The notes under the pieces were generated by a model, which had not been told where the DNA came from, searched no databases, and saw nothing but the letters and a program-made list of their open reading frames with translations. The position numbers and the translations under genes are program-made. Of a stretch of DNA of 64,000 nt, positions 18,801-26,507 are shown one piece after another. The first letter of the stretch is position 1, and the number at the start of each line of letters is the position of its first letter. Origin of the DNA: an uncultured Eubacteriales bacterium (lineage in GTDB: Bacteria > Bacillota > Clostridia > Lachnospirales > Cellulosilyticaceae); the NCBI GenBank assembly GCA_900551325.1, contig URVM01000008.1, positions 124,001 through 188,000 on the forward strand, written 5' to 3'.

Positions 18801-19675
18801 TACTACTGGAGCATTGGAATGTAGATGCGGCCTATACTGAACATAAAGAAACTCTTTATAGATACCTTGATTATAGTTATCCCTATGAAGTGGCAACAAC
18901 TATGCCAGTGAAAGTAACAGTTTCTGATTTGAAGAAGCAGGCTCTATATGATGGGCAAACAAATGATGCATTATCTACTTCCCATATGCTAGACGCCCCT
19001 ACAGTTGATAAAGATATAAGTTTTAATACACATATAGATGAACAGCTGATACAAAGTACTCAAGATGAATTATCTACTTCTACCCATAGTATAGGAGTGA
19101 TTTTTGAAGATAAGGTTCTGCCTAAATTCATGCAACAAGAAGCAAGCATGAAGGCAACTGTAAGAGGAACCTTGATTCATAGTATATTTGAACAGCTAGA
19201 TTTAATAATGTGTAATACTGGAGACTTAATTTTGGCAGAGCTAACACGACTTGTTGAAACAGGCAAGTTACAAGAAGAAGCAGTGAGTCTAGTAGACCTT
19301 AAAAAGCTTGAGCGCATGGCACATTCACATATGGTTAAGAGAATGAGTGAAAGTAAGCATGTGTGGAAAGAAAAAGCCTTTGTTTATTTATTACCAGCAA
19401 ATGAAGTAGAAGATCATTACAATAAAGAAGAAGAGATTTTACTTCAGGGTATAGTAGATACATGTTTTATTGAAGAAGATGGTCTTGTCATTATTGACTA
19501 TAAGACAGACTATATTGATTATAATAATTTAGAAATAGGTATAGAACGTATAAAACAACGTTATAGTGTACAGCTTGACTTATATGCAAGAGCTTTAAGT
19601 GAAATTACAGGCTTACCAGTTAAAGAAAAGTGTTTATATCTTTACCATATAGATAGATGGGTAACATTAAATTAA
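15788..19675 (+). CDS. addA: ATP-dependent helicase/nuclease subunit A (AddA)
   Basis: 1295 residues. UvrD/SF1A helicase motifs: TPMQQAAI (Q motif), SAAAGSGKTAVL (motif I, about 21-31), FTSAAAHEMKERI (Ia), YIDEYQDSN (II), VGDMKQSIYRFR (III), LSQNFRS (IV), TIHKSKGLEFP (V), LYVALTRAKEKL (VI). The C-terminal nuclease has LIHSIFEQLD and the catalytic VIIDYKTDYI. It is the motor and second nuclease of AddAB. A Glu/Asp-rich, low-complexity stretch lies around residues 555-580. An AAAGGAGGAAAG ribosome site for this gene is inside addB. Confidence 0.96.
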   Translation: MAWTPMQQAAIDKRGATILVSAAAGSGKTAVLTERVFKRIMGNDQEAGIDIDRFLIVTFTSAAAHEMKERIADKMSKAIEELQEAEENVEVMEKVAYLEKQLALLPKASISTIHSFCLKAIKNYFTYLEIDPNIKVGNESELQVMKLDILEEMLEEAFEEENNEEFLELADTYGSIRGLEPLMELILDLYTFSKSTIFPNEWLDEMSEKLCEPHKEIGESIWEQELILEILEDFKDLKTVYDEAIKLTRKPNGPAAYEETLVKDLEQIERILEVPTHQVKELIAFIDGVSFGRLPSKKQECSEALKERVKGYRELAKDIVKKAQTVTKLLNDPYLSSKTYKAGELMKTLVKWVKVFDERFSEAKREKGLVDYNDLEHLALKLFVTHEEDEKGHKKLAYTEVAKELSDFYEEIYIDEYQDSNAVQETLLGAIALGKEEGPTRFMVGDMKQSIYRFRLANPLIFADKYDRFQKFHEGQADTEICIDLSQNFRSRANILNATNDLFKQIMSKRVGELCYDEDAQLKVGNFYEEGDYEAYVEQVADHVEVCLVETQDTATSSVDSAEDMDEESPQEIKNIEIEAIMVAKKISELLKGEGNPQVVFDKEQGKYRKVEPRDIVILLRSVQDKANLFEEALLREGIDAYADVSSNFFEAMEVQIMLSLLQIIDNPRQDIPLLTVLRSPMVGVDFDELLQVRKLNEEADLYTNLEQYIKDDKSSVALREFMELLNDYRQEATLMPLEELVAKLLVETGYYAYVGMLPAGAKKKANLKLLKKYAEDFEANSGVGLFAFLQYMDKLKTSGAKVGEAKLVGESENLVQIMTIHKSKGLEFPIVFVCNTNKPFNNLDIMKNVLMHHELGLGPKYTDRDTNILYETLPFEAIKRRILSENISEEMRVLYVALTRAKEKLFITGVVKDLQREIEKWSPFAIRNSEGILPLGLRKSPTYLNWIGMSLLAHAGFEDLRTQFCLEPAYLFEGSGRWKFSCVHKDSLLTSSQSKEAKIEQREILLEHWNVDAAYTEHKETLYRYLDYSYPYEVATTMPVKVTVSDLKKQALYDGQTNDALSTSHMLDAPTVDKDISFNTHIDEQLIQSTQDELSTSTHSIGVIFEDKVLPKFMQQEASMKATVRGTLIHSIFEQLDLIMCNTGDLILAELTRLVETGKLQEEAVSLVDLKKLERMAHSHMVKRMSESKHVWKEKAFVYLLPANEVEDHYNKEEEILLQGIVDTCFIEEDGLVIIDYKTDYIDYNNLEIGIERIKQRYSVQLDLYARALSEITGLPVKEKCLYLYHIDRWVTLN

Positions 19676-19692
19676 TAAGAGGGAGAATAGAT

Positions 19693-20313
19693 ATGATTAA
19701 ATTTGAACGCACAGATGTAATGAATATTGAAAACGCTATTAGAGGAGCTAGAAATCCAATGAATAGCTGGCATAGAATAGATAGTGAGTATGATGAGGAT
19801 GGTAACTATATACTAGGTGAAAATGATCTAGACTTAGGTAGAAGACTTTGTAGAGCAGGGAGTGACCATCGTAAATTCTTACGTCAAATTTTTGTATCAG
19901 TAGATATTACAGCACCACTTTATTGGTGGAAAGAGTATGATACTTATAAAGTAGGTACAACAGCTAACTCTACAAGTACTATGCACAAGATTCATAGTAA
20001 ACCTTTTGAGGTAGAAGATTTTAGTACAGACCATATGAATGAAGGGACAATGGAAACATTAGAACTCATTATTAAACAATTAGAAATATTACGTGAAGAC
20101 TTTAATGAAACTAAAAATAAAACATCATGGTATAGTATGATTCAATTATTACCATCTAGCTATAATCAAATGCGTACATGTACAATGACTTACGAAAACA
20201 TTAGAAACATGTATACAGCACGTAAAAACCACAAGTTAGAAGAGTGGCATACTTTCTGTAGATGGGTAGAAACATTACCTTACGCACAACAATTTATATT
20301 ACAAAACAATTAA
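19693..20313 (+). CDS. Uncharacterised protein, possibly a remote ThyX-fold relative
   Basis: 206 residues when started at MIKFERTD, the ATG with a GAGGGAG ribosome site; a longer reading from 19657 runs into the end of addA and has no such site. It follows addA by 17 bases and may be cotranscribed. I do not recognise a named family with certainty. Segments look like flavin-dependent thymidylate synthase: ENAIRGARNP near the N-terminus, GSDHRKFLRQIFVSVDITAP and WWKEYDTYKVGTTANSTS where ThyX has its RHR and S-x-R-Y region, and LPSSYNQMRTCTMTYENIRN resembling the ThyX C-terminal half. The RHR motif itself is not present, so catalytic ThyX activity is unlikely. Confidence 0.6.
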   Translation: MIKFERTDVMNIENAIRGARNPMNSWHRIDSEYDEDGNYILGENDLDLGRRLCRAGSDHRKFLRQIFVSVDITAPLYWWKEYDTYKVGTTANSTSTMHKIHSKPFEVEDFSTDHMNEGTMETLELIIKQLEILREDFNETKNKTSWYSMIQLLPSSYNQMRTCTMTYENIRNMYTARKNHKLEEWHTFCRWVETLPYAQQFILQNN

Positions 20314-20338
20314 ATTTTTAAAATTATAATAAATTGTT

Positions 20339-20366
20339 TTGAAAATTTCCTTAATAATGATAATAT
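20339..20366 (+). promoter_or_regulatory. Probable promoter of the chitinase gene
   Basis: TTGAAA (20339-20344), 16 bases, TAATAT (20361-20366), about 60 bases before the start codon. Confidence 0.6.
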
Positions 20367-20426
20367 GAAATAGAGAGAAGGTAATCTCAATTAATCCTAC
20401 TATATCATTAAGAAAGGGGAATTTGT

Positions 20427-21929
20427 ATGTTTAAGAAACGTATGAAATGGCTTCCAAGCATGGTGCTTGCAACAGCATTAGCACTTGGAAGTCTAGGGGG
20501 GGCTACATTTACTTATGCTAATACATCTGTAGAAGCTACAAGTAGTGTACCGACCTGGGAAGCAGGGAAGGTTTATAATGGGGGCGACCAAGTAGAATTT
20601 GAAGGTGTCATCTACCAAGCAAAATGGTGGACACAAAATGAAAAGCCTAATCCTAATTTAGAGTGGGGTGTTTGGAAAGTCGTTTCAGGAACTACTGATC
20701 CAGTAGACCCACCTGTAGTACCGCCAGTAGATCCAGTAGATCCAGTAGACCCACCTGTAGTACCACCAGTAGATCCGGTAGATCCACCAGTAACTCCACC
20801 AACAGATACTACAATTAAACCATGGGATGCAGGTGCAACCTATGTAAAAGGTGATAAAGTTACATATGATGGAAAAACATTCGAAGCAAAATGGTGGAAC
20901 CAAAATCAAAAACCAGATGCAAGTAATGAATGGGGTGTATGGGCACTAGTTAGTAGTAATGGTGGCGGTGGTTCAACAGAGCCAGAAACACCTACATATC
21001 CACAAAGACCAAAAGATCCAACACCATTTAAAGTAGTTGGATATTACTATGGAAATGAAGGTCCAGGTCCAGTAGAAGAGATTCAATTTGATAAGTTAAC
21101 ACATATTAACTATGCTTTTGCTATTCCAACACGTGAAGGTGGTATTAGACCTTTAGAAAATCCTGAAAATGCTAAAAAGGTTATTGCAGAAGCCCATAAA
21201 AACAATGTAAAGGTGTTACTTGCTGTAGGGGGTTGGTCTTATGATAATGGTTTAGAGTTAGAACCAGTATTTGTAGCTGCAACTACAACAGATGAAAAAT
21301 GCCAACAGCTTACAAATCAAATTATGGCTATGGTAAAAGAATATGGCTTTGACGGAGTAGACCTAGATTGGGAGCATCCAAGACGTGATGGTAACTCTAA
21401 ATACCAATACGAAAATTTAATGAAACGTTTAAGTGAAGCTACACTTAAAGAAGGTAAATTACTTACATCGGCAGTTCTTGCAGGAGTAAATGCTGCAGGG
21501 GATAATCTTTGGGATGCAGGTGGACACTTAGATAGTGAAATCCACTATGTAGACTGGATTAATGTTATGGCATATGATGGTGGAAATGGTGATATCCATT
21601 CACCATATAGCTTTGCTGTAAATAGCTTAAACTATTGGATTAATACAAGAAAATTTGCAGCTGATAAAGTTGTTTTAGGTGTACCTTTCTACGGTAGACC
21701 ACAATGGAAAACTTATAAAGAAATTCTTGCAATCGACCCAGATGCATATATGAAAGACGTTGTAGATGGTATGTGGTATAACGGTGTACCAACCATTACA
21801 AAGAAAACTGAATTAGCTCTTAATACATGTGGTGGTATTATGATTTGGCAAATTTCACAAGACGTAACTGACCCACAAAAGAGCTTATTAGCTGCTATAG
21901 ATCGCACGGTTAAAGCAAATAATAAATAA
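20427..21929 (+). CDS. Secreted GH18 chitinase with two chitin-binding modules
   Basis: 500 residues. The signal peptide is about 1-32 (ending TFTYANT). Two carbohydrate-binding modules of the CBM5/12 type are at about 42-87 and 131-172, each with the pattern W-AG--Y--GD-V---G--Y-AKWW-Q---P----EWG-W. They are separated by a Pro/Val/Asp-repeat linker (PVDPP units). The GH18 catalytic barrel runs from about residue 200 and carries DGVDLDWEHP, with E316 as the proton donor, preceded by the LLAVGGWSY strand. It should cut chitin outside the cell, supplying chito-oligosaccharides to the transporter and Nag genes downstream. A strong AAAGGGG ribosome site precedes it, and a bidirectional terminator follows. 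Confidence 0.96.
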   Translation: MFKKRMKWLPSMVLATALALGSLGGATFTYANTSVEATSSVPTWEAGKVYNGGDQVEFEGVIYQAKWWTQNEKPNPNLEWGVWKVVSGTTDPVDPPVVPPVDPVDPVDPPVVPPVDPVDPPVTPPTDTTIKPWDAGATYVKGDKVTYDGKTFEAKWWNQNQKPDASNEWGVWALVSSNGGGGSTEPETPTYPQRPKDPTPFKVVGYYYGNEGPGPVEEIQFDKLTHINYAFAIPTREGGIRPLENPENAKKVIAEAHKNNVKVLLAVGGWSYDNGLELEPVFVAATTTDEKCQQLTNQIMAMVKEYGFDGVDLDWEHPRRDGNSKYQYENLMKRLSEATLKEGKLLTSAVLAGVNAAGDNLWDAGGHLDSEIHYVDWINVMAYDGGNGDIHSPYSFAVNSLNYWINTRKFAADKVVLGVPFYGRPQWKTYKEILAIDPDAYMKDVVDGMWYNGVPTITKKTELALNTCGGIMIWQISQDVTDPQKSLLAAIDRTVKANNK

Positions 21930-21953
21930 TGAATGAGATTATAATCTCTATGC

Positions 21954-22002
21954 AAAAGGACTGTTACTCACTATTTAAATTAGTGAGCAACAGTCCTTTT
22001 TT
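21954..22002. terminator. Bidirectional terminator between chitinase and the DUF3783-like gene
   Basis: AAAAGGACTGTT-ACTCACT pairs with AGTGAG-AACAGTCCTTTTTT. T-runs are present on both strands, serving the two convergent genes. Confidence 0.9.
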
Positions 22003-22008
22003 GCCTCT

Positions 22009-22434
22009 TTAATGAAGTGGTGTTGTATTATTTTTTAACGCATAGCGTTCAGCAGCTAAGTTTTGAATTAATTCTTCAACTGTCCAGTTGATAGATGTTT
22101 CCGTTACAGTAGCCATAAGAGGTCTTGGAATACGGAATTTCTTTAAGCTTTCAATAAAAGCATTCATTCTATTAGAAGGAACATTATTGAAGATAATAGC
22201 CTTGTATGAAGGAATCTCAGCAGCTGTAGAAGCTTGTAGAGGATTACCTTCTAATAAATCTACTATAGTTGTAGATAATGTATCTTTACTAAGAAGTACC
22301 TGATCGTTAAGACCAGTTAATCTTGCAATGTTTTTAAGACTTTTTAGCTCCTGTGGTGTAAAACCATAGATTAAGATACAAGTTCTAGCGTGTATAACTT
22401 GGTTGTCAGTGTCTTGCATTTTTTCGAATGACAT
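22009..22434 (-). CDS. DUF3783-like protein
   Basis: 141 residues. The first half (CILIYGFTPQELKSLKNIAR) and the second half (AIIFNNVPSNRMNAFIESLK, then LMATVTETSINWTVEELI) match my memory of DUF3783, a domain of unknown function with a T-x-x-x-x-NW-T-EEL motif. It is encoded 25 bases downstream of htpG on the same strand, with a GGTGGTGAA ribosome site, so it is probably cotranscribed with it. No function can be assigned. Confidence 0.65.
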   Translation of the reverse strand: MSFEKMQDTDNQVIHARTCILIYGFTPQELKSLKNIARLTGLNDQVLLSKDTLSTTIVDLLEGNPLQASTAAEIPSYKAIIFNNVPSNRMNAFIESLKKFRIPRPLMATVTETSINWTVEELIQNLAAERYALKNNTTPLH

Positions 22435-22459
22435 AAGGATTCACCACCTAGCATTTAAA

Positions 22460-24322
22460 TTATTTGTTTAATAATGTCATTAAAAGTTCGTTGTTACGTT
22501 GTAAGAAAGCTTGCATTGCTTCAGCACTTAAAGTTTGATTTGAGATAAGTGCAAGGTCATAAAGATGACGACAAACTAACTCTTTTGTATGCTCATCTAA
22601 GTCTTTTTCTGAAAGAGTTGTGATGAGAGGATGATTTTCATTAAGAATTAAAGTTGCTTCACTTGGTGGCATATTAGTAGTATCCATACCATAAAGTTTC
22701 ATCATTTCTTGCATACGACGACTTTCTTCTGAAATGAGTAACATAGATGGTACAGAAGTACTTTTAAGGCTTTCAAGCTTCACTTTAAGTTTATCTTGAT
22801 TTAAAACATCGCCAAATAGTTTACCAAGTTTTTCTTCTTTAGCAGTATCAATTGCTGCATTATCTTGTTTAAGAGCAGAAGAAATGTCTGCATCAATACG
22901 CATAAAGTGAACATCTTTATTTTTCATTTCTACATGAGAGATGAAAGAAGAGTCAATTGGATGATTTAAGTATACAGCAAGCATATTATTTTCTTTAAAC
23001 ATACTTATATATTGAGCTTGCTTTTCTTTATCTGAAACATAGAATACTTTATTTTCATTTGTATCTTTTACTTTTTCAAGATAATCTTTAAGAGTTATAA
23101 AAGTATCATCAGTTGTTTTGTAAAGAATATAATCTTTCATCTTATCAGCAAACTTTTCTTCTCTTAAGCAACCATATTTAATAAATGGTGAGATAGAATC
23201 CCAACATCCTTCATAATGTTCAAGTTCTTTCTTGTAAAGAGAAATAAGTTTATCTGCAACTTTCTTAGTGATGTAGTCAGAGATTTTCTTAATGAAACCA
23301 TCGTTTTGAAGGAAGCTACGAGATACGTTAAGAGGAATATCTGGACAGTCAATAATACCTTTAAGGAGTAATAAGAACTCTGGAATAACCTCTTTAATAT
23401 TATCTGCAACAAATACTTGATTATTATAAAGTTTGATTTTACCTTCAACCATTTCATATTCATTATGAAGTTTAGGGAAGTAAAGTATACCTTTTAAGTT
23501 GAAAGGATAATCCATATCTAAATGAATCCAAAAGAGTGGTTCATTATAATCCATAAAAGTTTTGCTATAAAATGCTTTATATTCTTCATCTGTACATTCA
23601 GAAGGCTTCTTAGTATATAAAGGTACTGGATCATTTACAGGTTTTGGCTCTGTAACTTTAGGTTCCTCACCTTCTTTAGCTGGTTCTTCTTCCTTGTTTG
23701 CATCAATTACATAGATTGGAACAGGCATGAAGTTACAGTATTTTTCAATTGTTGAAGAAAGTGTGTAGTAGTTAAGGAAATCTTTGTTTTCTTCATTAAT
23801 GTGTAAAATAATATCTGTACCACGTGTTGTACGTTTACCTTCTGATAAATCATATGTGGTACCACCATCACAACTCCAGTGAACAGCTTCTCCACCTGTA
23901 TATGAAAGAGTATCAATTTCTACAGTATCAGCTACCATAAAGCTTGAATAGAAACCAAGGCCGAAGTGACCAATGATTTGTTCTTTGTCCATTTTGTCTT
24001 GATATTTAGCGAGGAAATCTTCAGCACCAGAAAAAGCAATTTGAGTAATATATTTTTCAATTTCTTCTTCTGTCATACCAATACCATTATCAGAAATAAT
24101 AATAGTACCTTCTTTTTCGTTAACTGTTACCTTTACTTCAAAAGGAACATCAAGAGTATCAGTTGCTTCGCCCATGCTACAAAGTTTTTTAAACTTTAAA
24201 ATAGCATCACATGCGTTGGAGATTATTTCTCGAACAAAGATATCTCGATCTGAGTAAAGCCATTTTTTAATAATAGGGAAAATATTTTCGCTATGAATAG
24301 ATAAGTTTCCTTGTTTAGACAT
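22460..24322 (-). CDS. htpG: Molecular chaperone HtpG (bacterial Hsp90)
   Basis: 620 residues, the normal length. The N-terminal GHKL ATPase domain contains REIISNACDAILK, IIISDNGIGMTEEEI and HFGLGFYSSFMVAD, the standard nucleotide-binding motifs. The middle domain shows LYFPKLHNE and LNVSRSFLQND. A Glu/Pro-rich charged linker (EEPAKEGEEPKVTEPKP, about 212-230) connects them, as in other Hsp90s. It is a cytosolic folding chaperone. GGAGG precedes the ATG. No CIRCE or other heat-shock operator was seen upstream. Confidence 0.97.
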   Translation of the reverse strand: MSKQGNLSIHSENIFPIIKKWLYSDRDIFVREIISNACDAILKFKKLCSMGEATDTLDVPFEVKVTVNEKEGTIIISDNGIGMTEEEIEKYITQIAFSGAEDFLAKYQDKMDKEQIIGHFGLGFYSSFMVADTVEIDTLSYTGGEAVHWSCDGGTTYDLSEGKRTTRGTDIILHINEENKDFLNYYTLSSTIEKYCNFMPVPIYVIDANKEEEPAKEGEEPKVTEPKPVNDPVPLYTKKPSECTDEEYKAFYSKTFMDYNEPLFWIHLDMDYPFNLKGILYFPKLHNEYEMVEGKIKLYNNQVFVADNIKEVIPEFLLLLKGIIDCPDIPLNVSRSFLQNDGFIKKISDYITKKVADKLISLYKKELEHYEGCWDSISPFIKYGCLREEKFADKMKDYILYKTTDDTFITLKDYLEKVKDTNENKVFYVSDKEKQAQYISMFKENNMLAVYLNHPIDSSFISHVEMKNKDVHFMRIDADISSALKQDNAAIDTAKEEKLGKLFGDVLNQDKLKVKLESLKSTSVPSMLLISEESRRMQEMMKLYGMDTTNMPPSEATLILNENHPLITTLSEKDLDEHTKELVCRHLYDLALISNQTLSAEAMQAFLQRNNELLMTLLNK

Positions 24323-24383
24323 ATATAAAACCTCCTAAAATAAAAATTTGTTTATGTGATTATATAATTCCTTTAACATATCT

Positions 24384-24413
24384 ATAATACTATTAAAAAA
24401 ATTTGATTGTCAA
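24384..24413 (-). promoter_or_regulatory. Probable promoter of htpG
   Basis: On the minus strand, TTGACA (24413-24408), 18 bases, TATTAT (24389-24384). A TAGTAT at 15 bases is an alternative -10. Confidence 0.6.
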
Positions 24414-24474
24414 CTACCTATAGGCAAGTAATTGAAACTATAATAATGAATATATTTAAAACTGGAAATAAACA

Positions 24475-24505
24475 TGAAAAAATACCAAAATTTGCTGTTA
24501 TAATA
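24475..24505 (+). promoter_or_regulatory. Possible forespore (sigma F/G) promoter of the SASP gene
   Basis: TGAAAA (24475-24480), 18 bases, TATAATA (24499-24505). This resembles the TGAATA-18-CATACTA consensus but could also be read as a sigma-A -10, so the assignment is tentative. A leader hairpin AACCAG/CTGGTT lies between it and the gene. Confidence 0.4.
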
Positions 24506-24593
24506 GAAAGCTACTTTGGGTAAATTATGACTATAACCAGCAACAAAAAGCCTGGTTACAAATCTAATCCACATTTTCAAGGAGGCAACTCAA

Positions 24594-24770
24594 ATGAAAA
24601 ATCAAGCATTAGAAGCAATGAAACAAGAAGTAGCTTCAGAACTAGGCGTACCATTAAAACAAGGTTACAACGGAGACCTTACTGCTAAACAAGCTGGGTC
24701 AGTTGGCGGAGAAATGGTTAAACGTATGATCGCAGCTCAAGAAGCTCAAATGGGTGGAACAACAAAATAA
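24594..24770 (+). CDS. Alpha/beta-type small acid-soluble spore protein
   Basis: 58 residues. The family signature is evident: EVASELGVPLKQGYNGDL followed by TAKQAGSVGGEMVKRMI. The Glu in the N-terminal part and the ELGV region include the GPR-protease recognition area of these proteins. SASPs coat forespore DNA, protect it from UV and heat, and are degraded at germination to supply amino acids. An AAGGAGGCAAC ribosome site is at the expected spacing. It confirms a spore-forming host. It is slightly shorter than the usual 60-70 residues. Confidence 0.96.
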   Translation: MKNQALEAMKQEVASELGVPLKQGYNGDLTAKQAGSVGGEMVKRMIAAQEAQMGGTTK

Positions 24771-24840
24771 CACAACTAAATAACGCGGTATCTTAAGGTC
24801 TTGTGTAGTTTCAAGAAACATAAGCATAGGATATAGGTAG

Positions 24841-24880
24841 AAAAGGAGTAATCATAGCTTGCTATGATTACTCCTTTTTG
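24841..24880. terminator. Bidirectional terminator
   Basis: AAAAGGAGTAATCATAG pairs perfectly with CTATGATTACTCCTTTTT around a 4-base loop. It ends the SASP transcript on the plus strand and the truA-region transcript on the minus strand. Confidence 0.95.
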
Positions 24881-25047
24881 TTGCTTTGTTTATTAGCATA
24901 AACTAGGCCACCAATGCATAATAACATAGCACCTATTGATAATAAACTAATAATCAAGTGGTGTAATATAAATACTGCCACAAGAAATTGGATGATAGTC
25001 ATCACTAAAAGAAGTAAAAAGCTAGTTTGTAGTTTGTTGTAATCCAT
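24868..25047 (-). CDS. Small two-span membrane protein
   Basis: 59 residues starting MDYNKLQ. The ATG at 25047 has GTGGGGGAC as ribosome site, whereas the GTG 12 bases earlier is part of that site. Two hydrophobic helices at about 8-29 and 33-50 and a Lys-rich C-terminal tail suggest an integral membrane protein of unknown role. It is the last gene of a minus-strand group truA, DUF5721-like, this gene. Confidence 0.65.
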   Translation of the reverse strand: MDYNKLQTSFLLLLVMTIIQFLVAVFILHHLIISLLSIGAMLLCIGGLVYANKQSNKKE

Positions 25048-25060
25048 AATGTCCCCCACT

Positions 25061-25477
25061 TTATAAAAAGTTATATTTAAAAAGAAAGTTTTTAATTTTG
25101 TTGTCCCAAATAGACTCTGGAGATTTATCTAATGTAAAAGTTTTGTAAGCTACACCAGTACTTACAGTAATCTCAGAAGACCTAAAAGTAATATTTACAA
25201 AAAAAGTATCTACTTGATCTGAAATAGCTTCGGTCTTAGATCTATTTGTACTTAAAATAATCTTAAAGTATGAAGGTGATTTATTCCCAAGAATAATGTG
25301 GTAAATATAGGGACGCATTTCACCCCATGTCAAATAAGGAGACAAACCTTCTTTTTCGTCTGTATTATAAAAATCCATATTACGATGCCCATCTAAAATA
25401 GATTTAAAAGAAGTATGAACAACAGCTTCTCTTATTAAAAAACTATCAAAAAGGTCAGATTTAATGAGTTTATTCAT
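25061..25477 (-). CDS. DUF5721-like hypothetical protein
   Basis: 138 residues, no membrane segment. Features include FLIREAVVHTSFKSILDGHRN, TWGEMRPYIYHIILGNKSPS and a C-terminal FFVNITFRSSEITVSTG strand region. I tentatively link it to DUF5721, a Lachnospiraceae-type family of unknown function, from memory. AAAAAGGAG precedes the ATG. It lies 74 bases downstream of truA and 13 bases upstream of the small membrane-protein gene, so the three may form an operon. Confidence 0.55.
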   Translation of the reverse strand: MNKLIKSDLFDSFLIREAVVHTSFKSILDGHRNMDFYNTDEKEGLSPYLTWGEMRPYIYHIILGNKSPSYFKIILSTNRSKTEAISDQVDTFFVNITFRSSEITVSTGVAYKTFTLDKSPESIWDNKIKNFLFKYNFL

Positions 25478-25551
25478 AAACTCCTTTTTGTTAGAAATGA
25501 TGTAAGCTTCTATGGGAATCCCTCCTTATAAAATAAATAAAATACTTATAT

Positions 25552-26292
25552 CTAGTAAAACACTTCTTCTAAGAAAAGTCCATGACTAGGTACTAAAGGA
25601 CCTGCTAATGCTCTGGATTTTTCTTCTAATATAGTTGGAATAGCTTCAGGTTTAATATGGCCTAGGCCAACTTCAATCAAGGTACCAGTTATAATACGTA
25701 CCATATGTTGTAAGAAACCATTTCCTTCGTAATGGATAACTATACCATTAGATGTAGGGGTAATAGTAATACTATGAATATGTCTAATAGTACTTTTCTT
25801 TTTATTTTTCATAGAGGTAAAACTTTTAAAGTCGTGAACACCTACAAGAAAACTAGCAGCCTGTTTCATACTTTCTATATTAAGAGGAGTAGGAAAATGG
25901 TAACTATAGCGTACAGAGAAAGGATGGGCAAATAAATTTGTATCAATATAGTATCCATAGCGTTTACCAATGCAATTATAGCGGGCATGAAATCTTTCAG
26001 ATGCATTTTTAAGTTCTATAATAGCAATGTCTTTAGGAAGATATTGCTGTAGATAATTTAGAATTTCATTACAATCTTTATAGGTTGTTGTATGGAAGTT
26101 GGCTACTTGCCCATGGGCATGTACACCTGCATCCGTACGACCAGAGGCAATAACGTGTATTTGTTCATCAAAAAGTTTAGAAAGAACATTTTCTAACTTG
26201 CCTTGAATAGTCTTTAAAGGTTCTTTAGTTTGGATTTGCCAGCCTAAATATTTGGTGCCGTCATAGGCAAGTAACATTTTATAATTATACAT
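25552..26292 (-). CDS. truA: tRNA pseudouridine synthase A
   Basis: 246 residues, the usual length. It converts U38-U40 in the tRNA anticodon arm to pseudouridine. The catalytic Asp is D54 in the motif ASGRTDAGVHAHGQ. Other family landmarks are YDGTKYLGWQ near the N-terminus, RYGYYIDT and GNGFLQHMVRIITGTL near the C-terminus. AAGGAG precedes the ATG. In some clostridia truA follows ecfT and ribosomal-protein genes; here it stands with two small genes of unknown function. Confidence 0.96.
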   Translation of the reverse strand: MYNYKMLLAYDGTKYLGWQIQTKEPLKTIQGKLENVLSKLFDEQIHVIASGRTDAGVHAHGQVANFHTTTYKDCNEILNYLQQYLPKDIAIIELKNASERFHARYNCIGKRYGYYIDTNLFAHPFSVRYSYHFPTPLNIESMKQAASFLVGVHDFKSFTSMKNKKKSTIRHIHSITITPTSNGIVIHYEGNGFLQHMVRIITGTLIEVGLGHIKPEAIPTILEEKSRALAGPLVPSHGLFLEEVFY

Positions 26293-26449
26293 AATAAACT
26301 CCTTATAGGATTCTATTTTAAGTTTTAACTAACTTATCTAATCTTATACAGTATAACATAAGATTAGATAAGACTAAAATGTGTTTATTGTATCTGAATA
26401 ATAAATAAAAATACAAAATAGTAAATAGATAAATGATTTTAATGAATAT

Positions 26450-26477
26450 TTAACAAAAATTAAAATTGTGCTATAAT
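26450..26477 (+). promoter_or_regulatory. Promoter of the two-component system
   Basis: TTAACA (26450-26455), 16 bases, TATAAT (26472-26477) with an extended TGC in front. It overlaps the upstream in-frame ATG at 26478 and so supports the later start at 26508. Confidence 0.7.
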
Positions 26478-26507
26478 ATGTTCAATACTAAAAATCGGAG
26501 AAATACT

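Noticed and set aside
15788..19675. AddAB plus following gene as a new defence island
   Set aside because: AddAB is housekeeping recombination machinery with normal motifs; the follower gene alone is unexplained and no other defence gene is nearby.
20694..20800. Possible tandem DNA repeat or CRISPR-like array
   Set aside because: The repeated units encode the PVDPP linker; there are no spacers or conserved palindromic repeats.
20685..20909. Trp/Tyr-rich open frame on the minus strand inside the chitinase gene
   Set aside because: It is the complement of the repetitive Pro/Val/Asp linker of the chitinase and reflects low-complexity codons.
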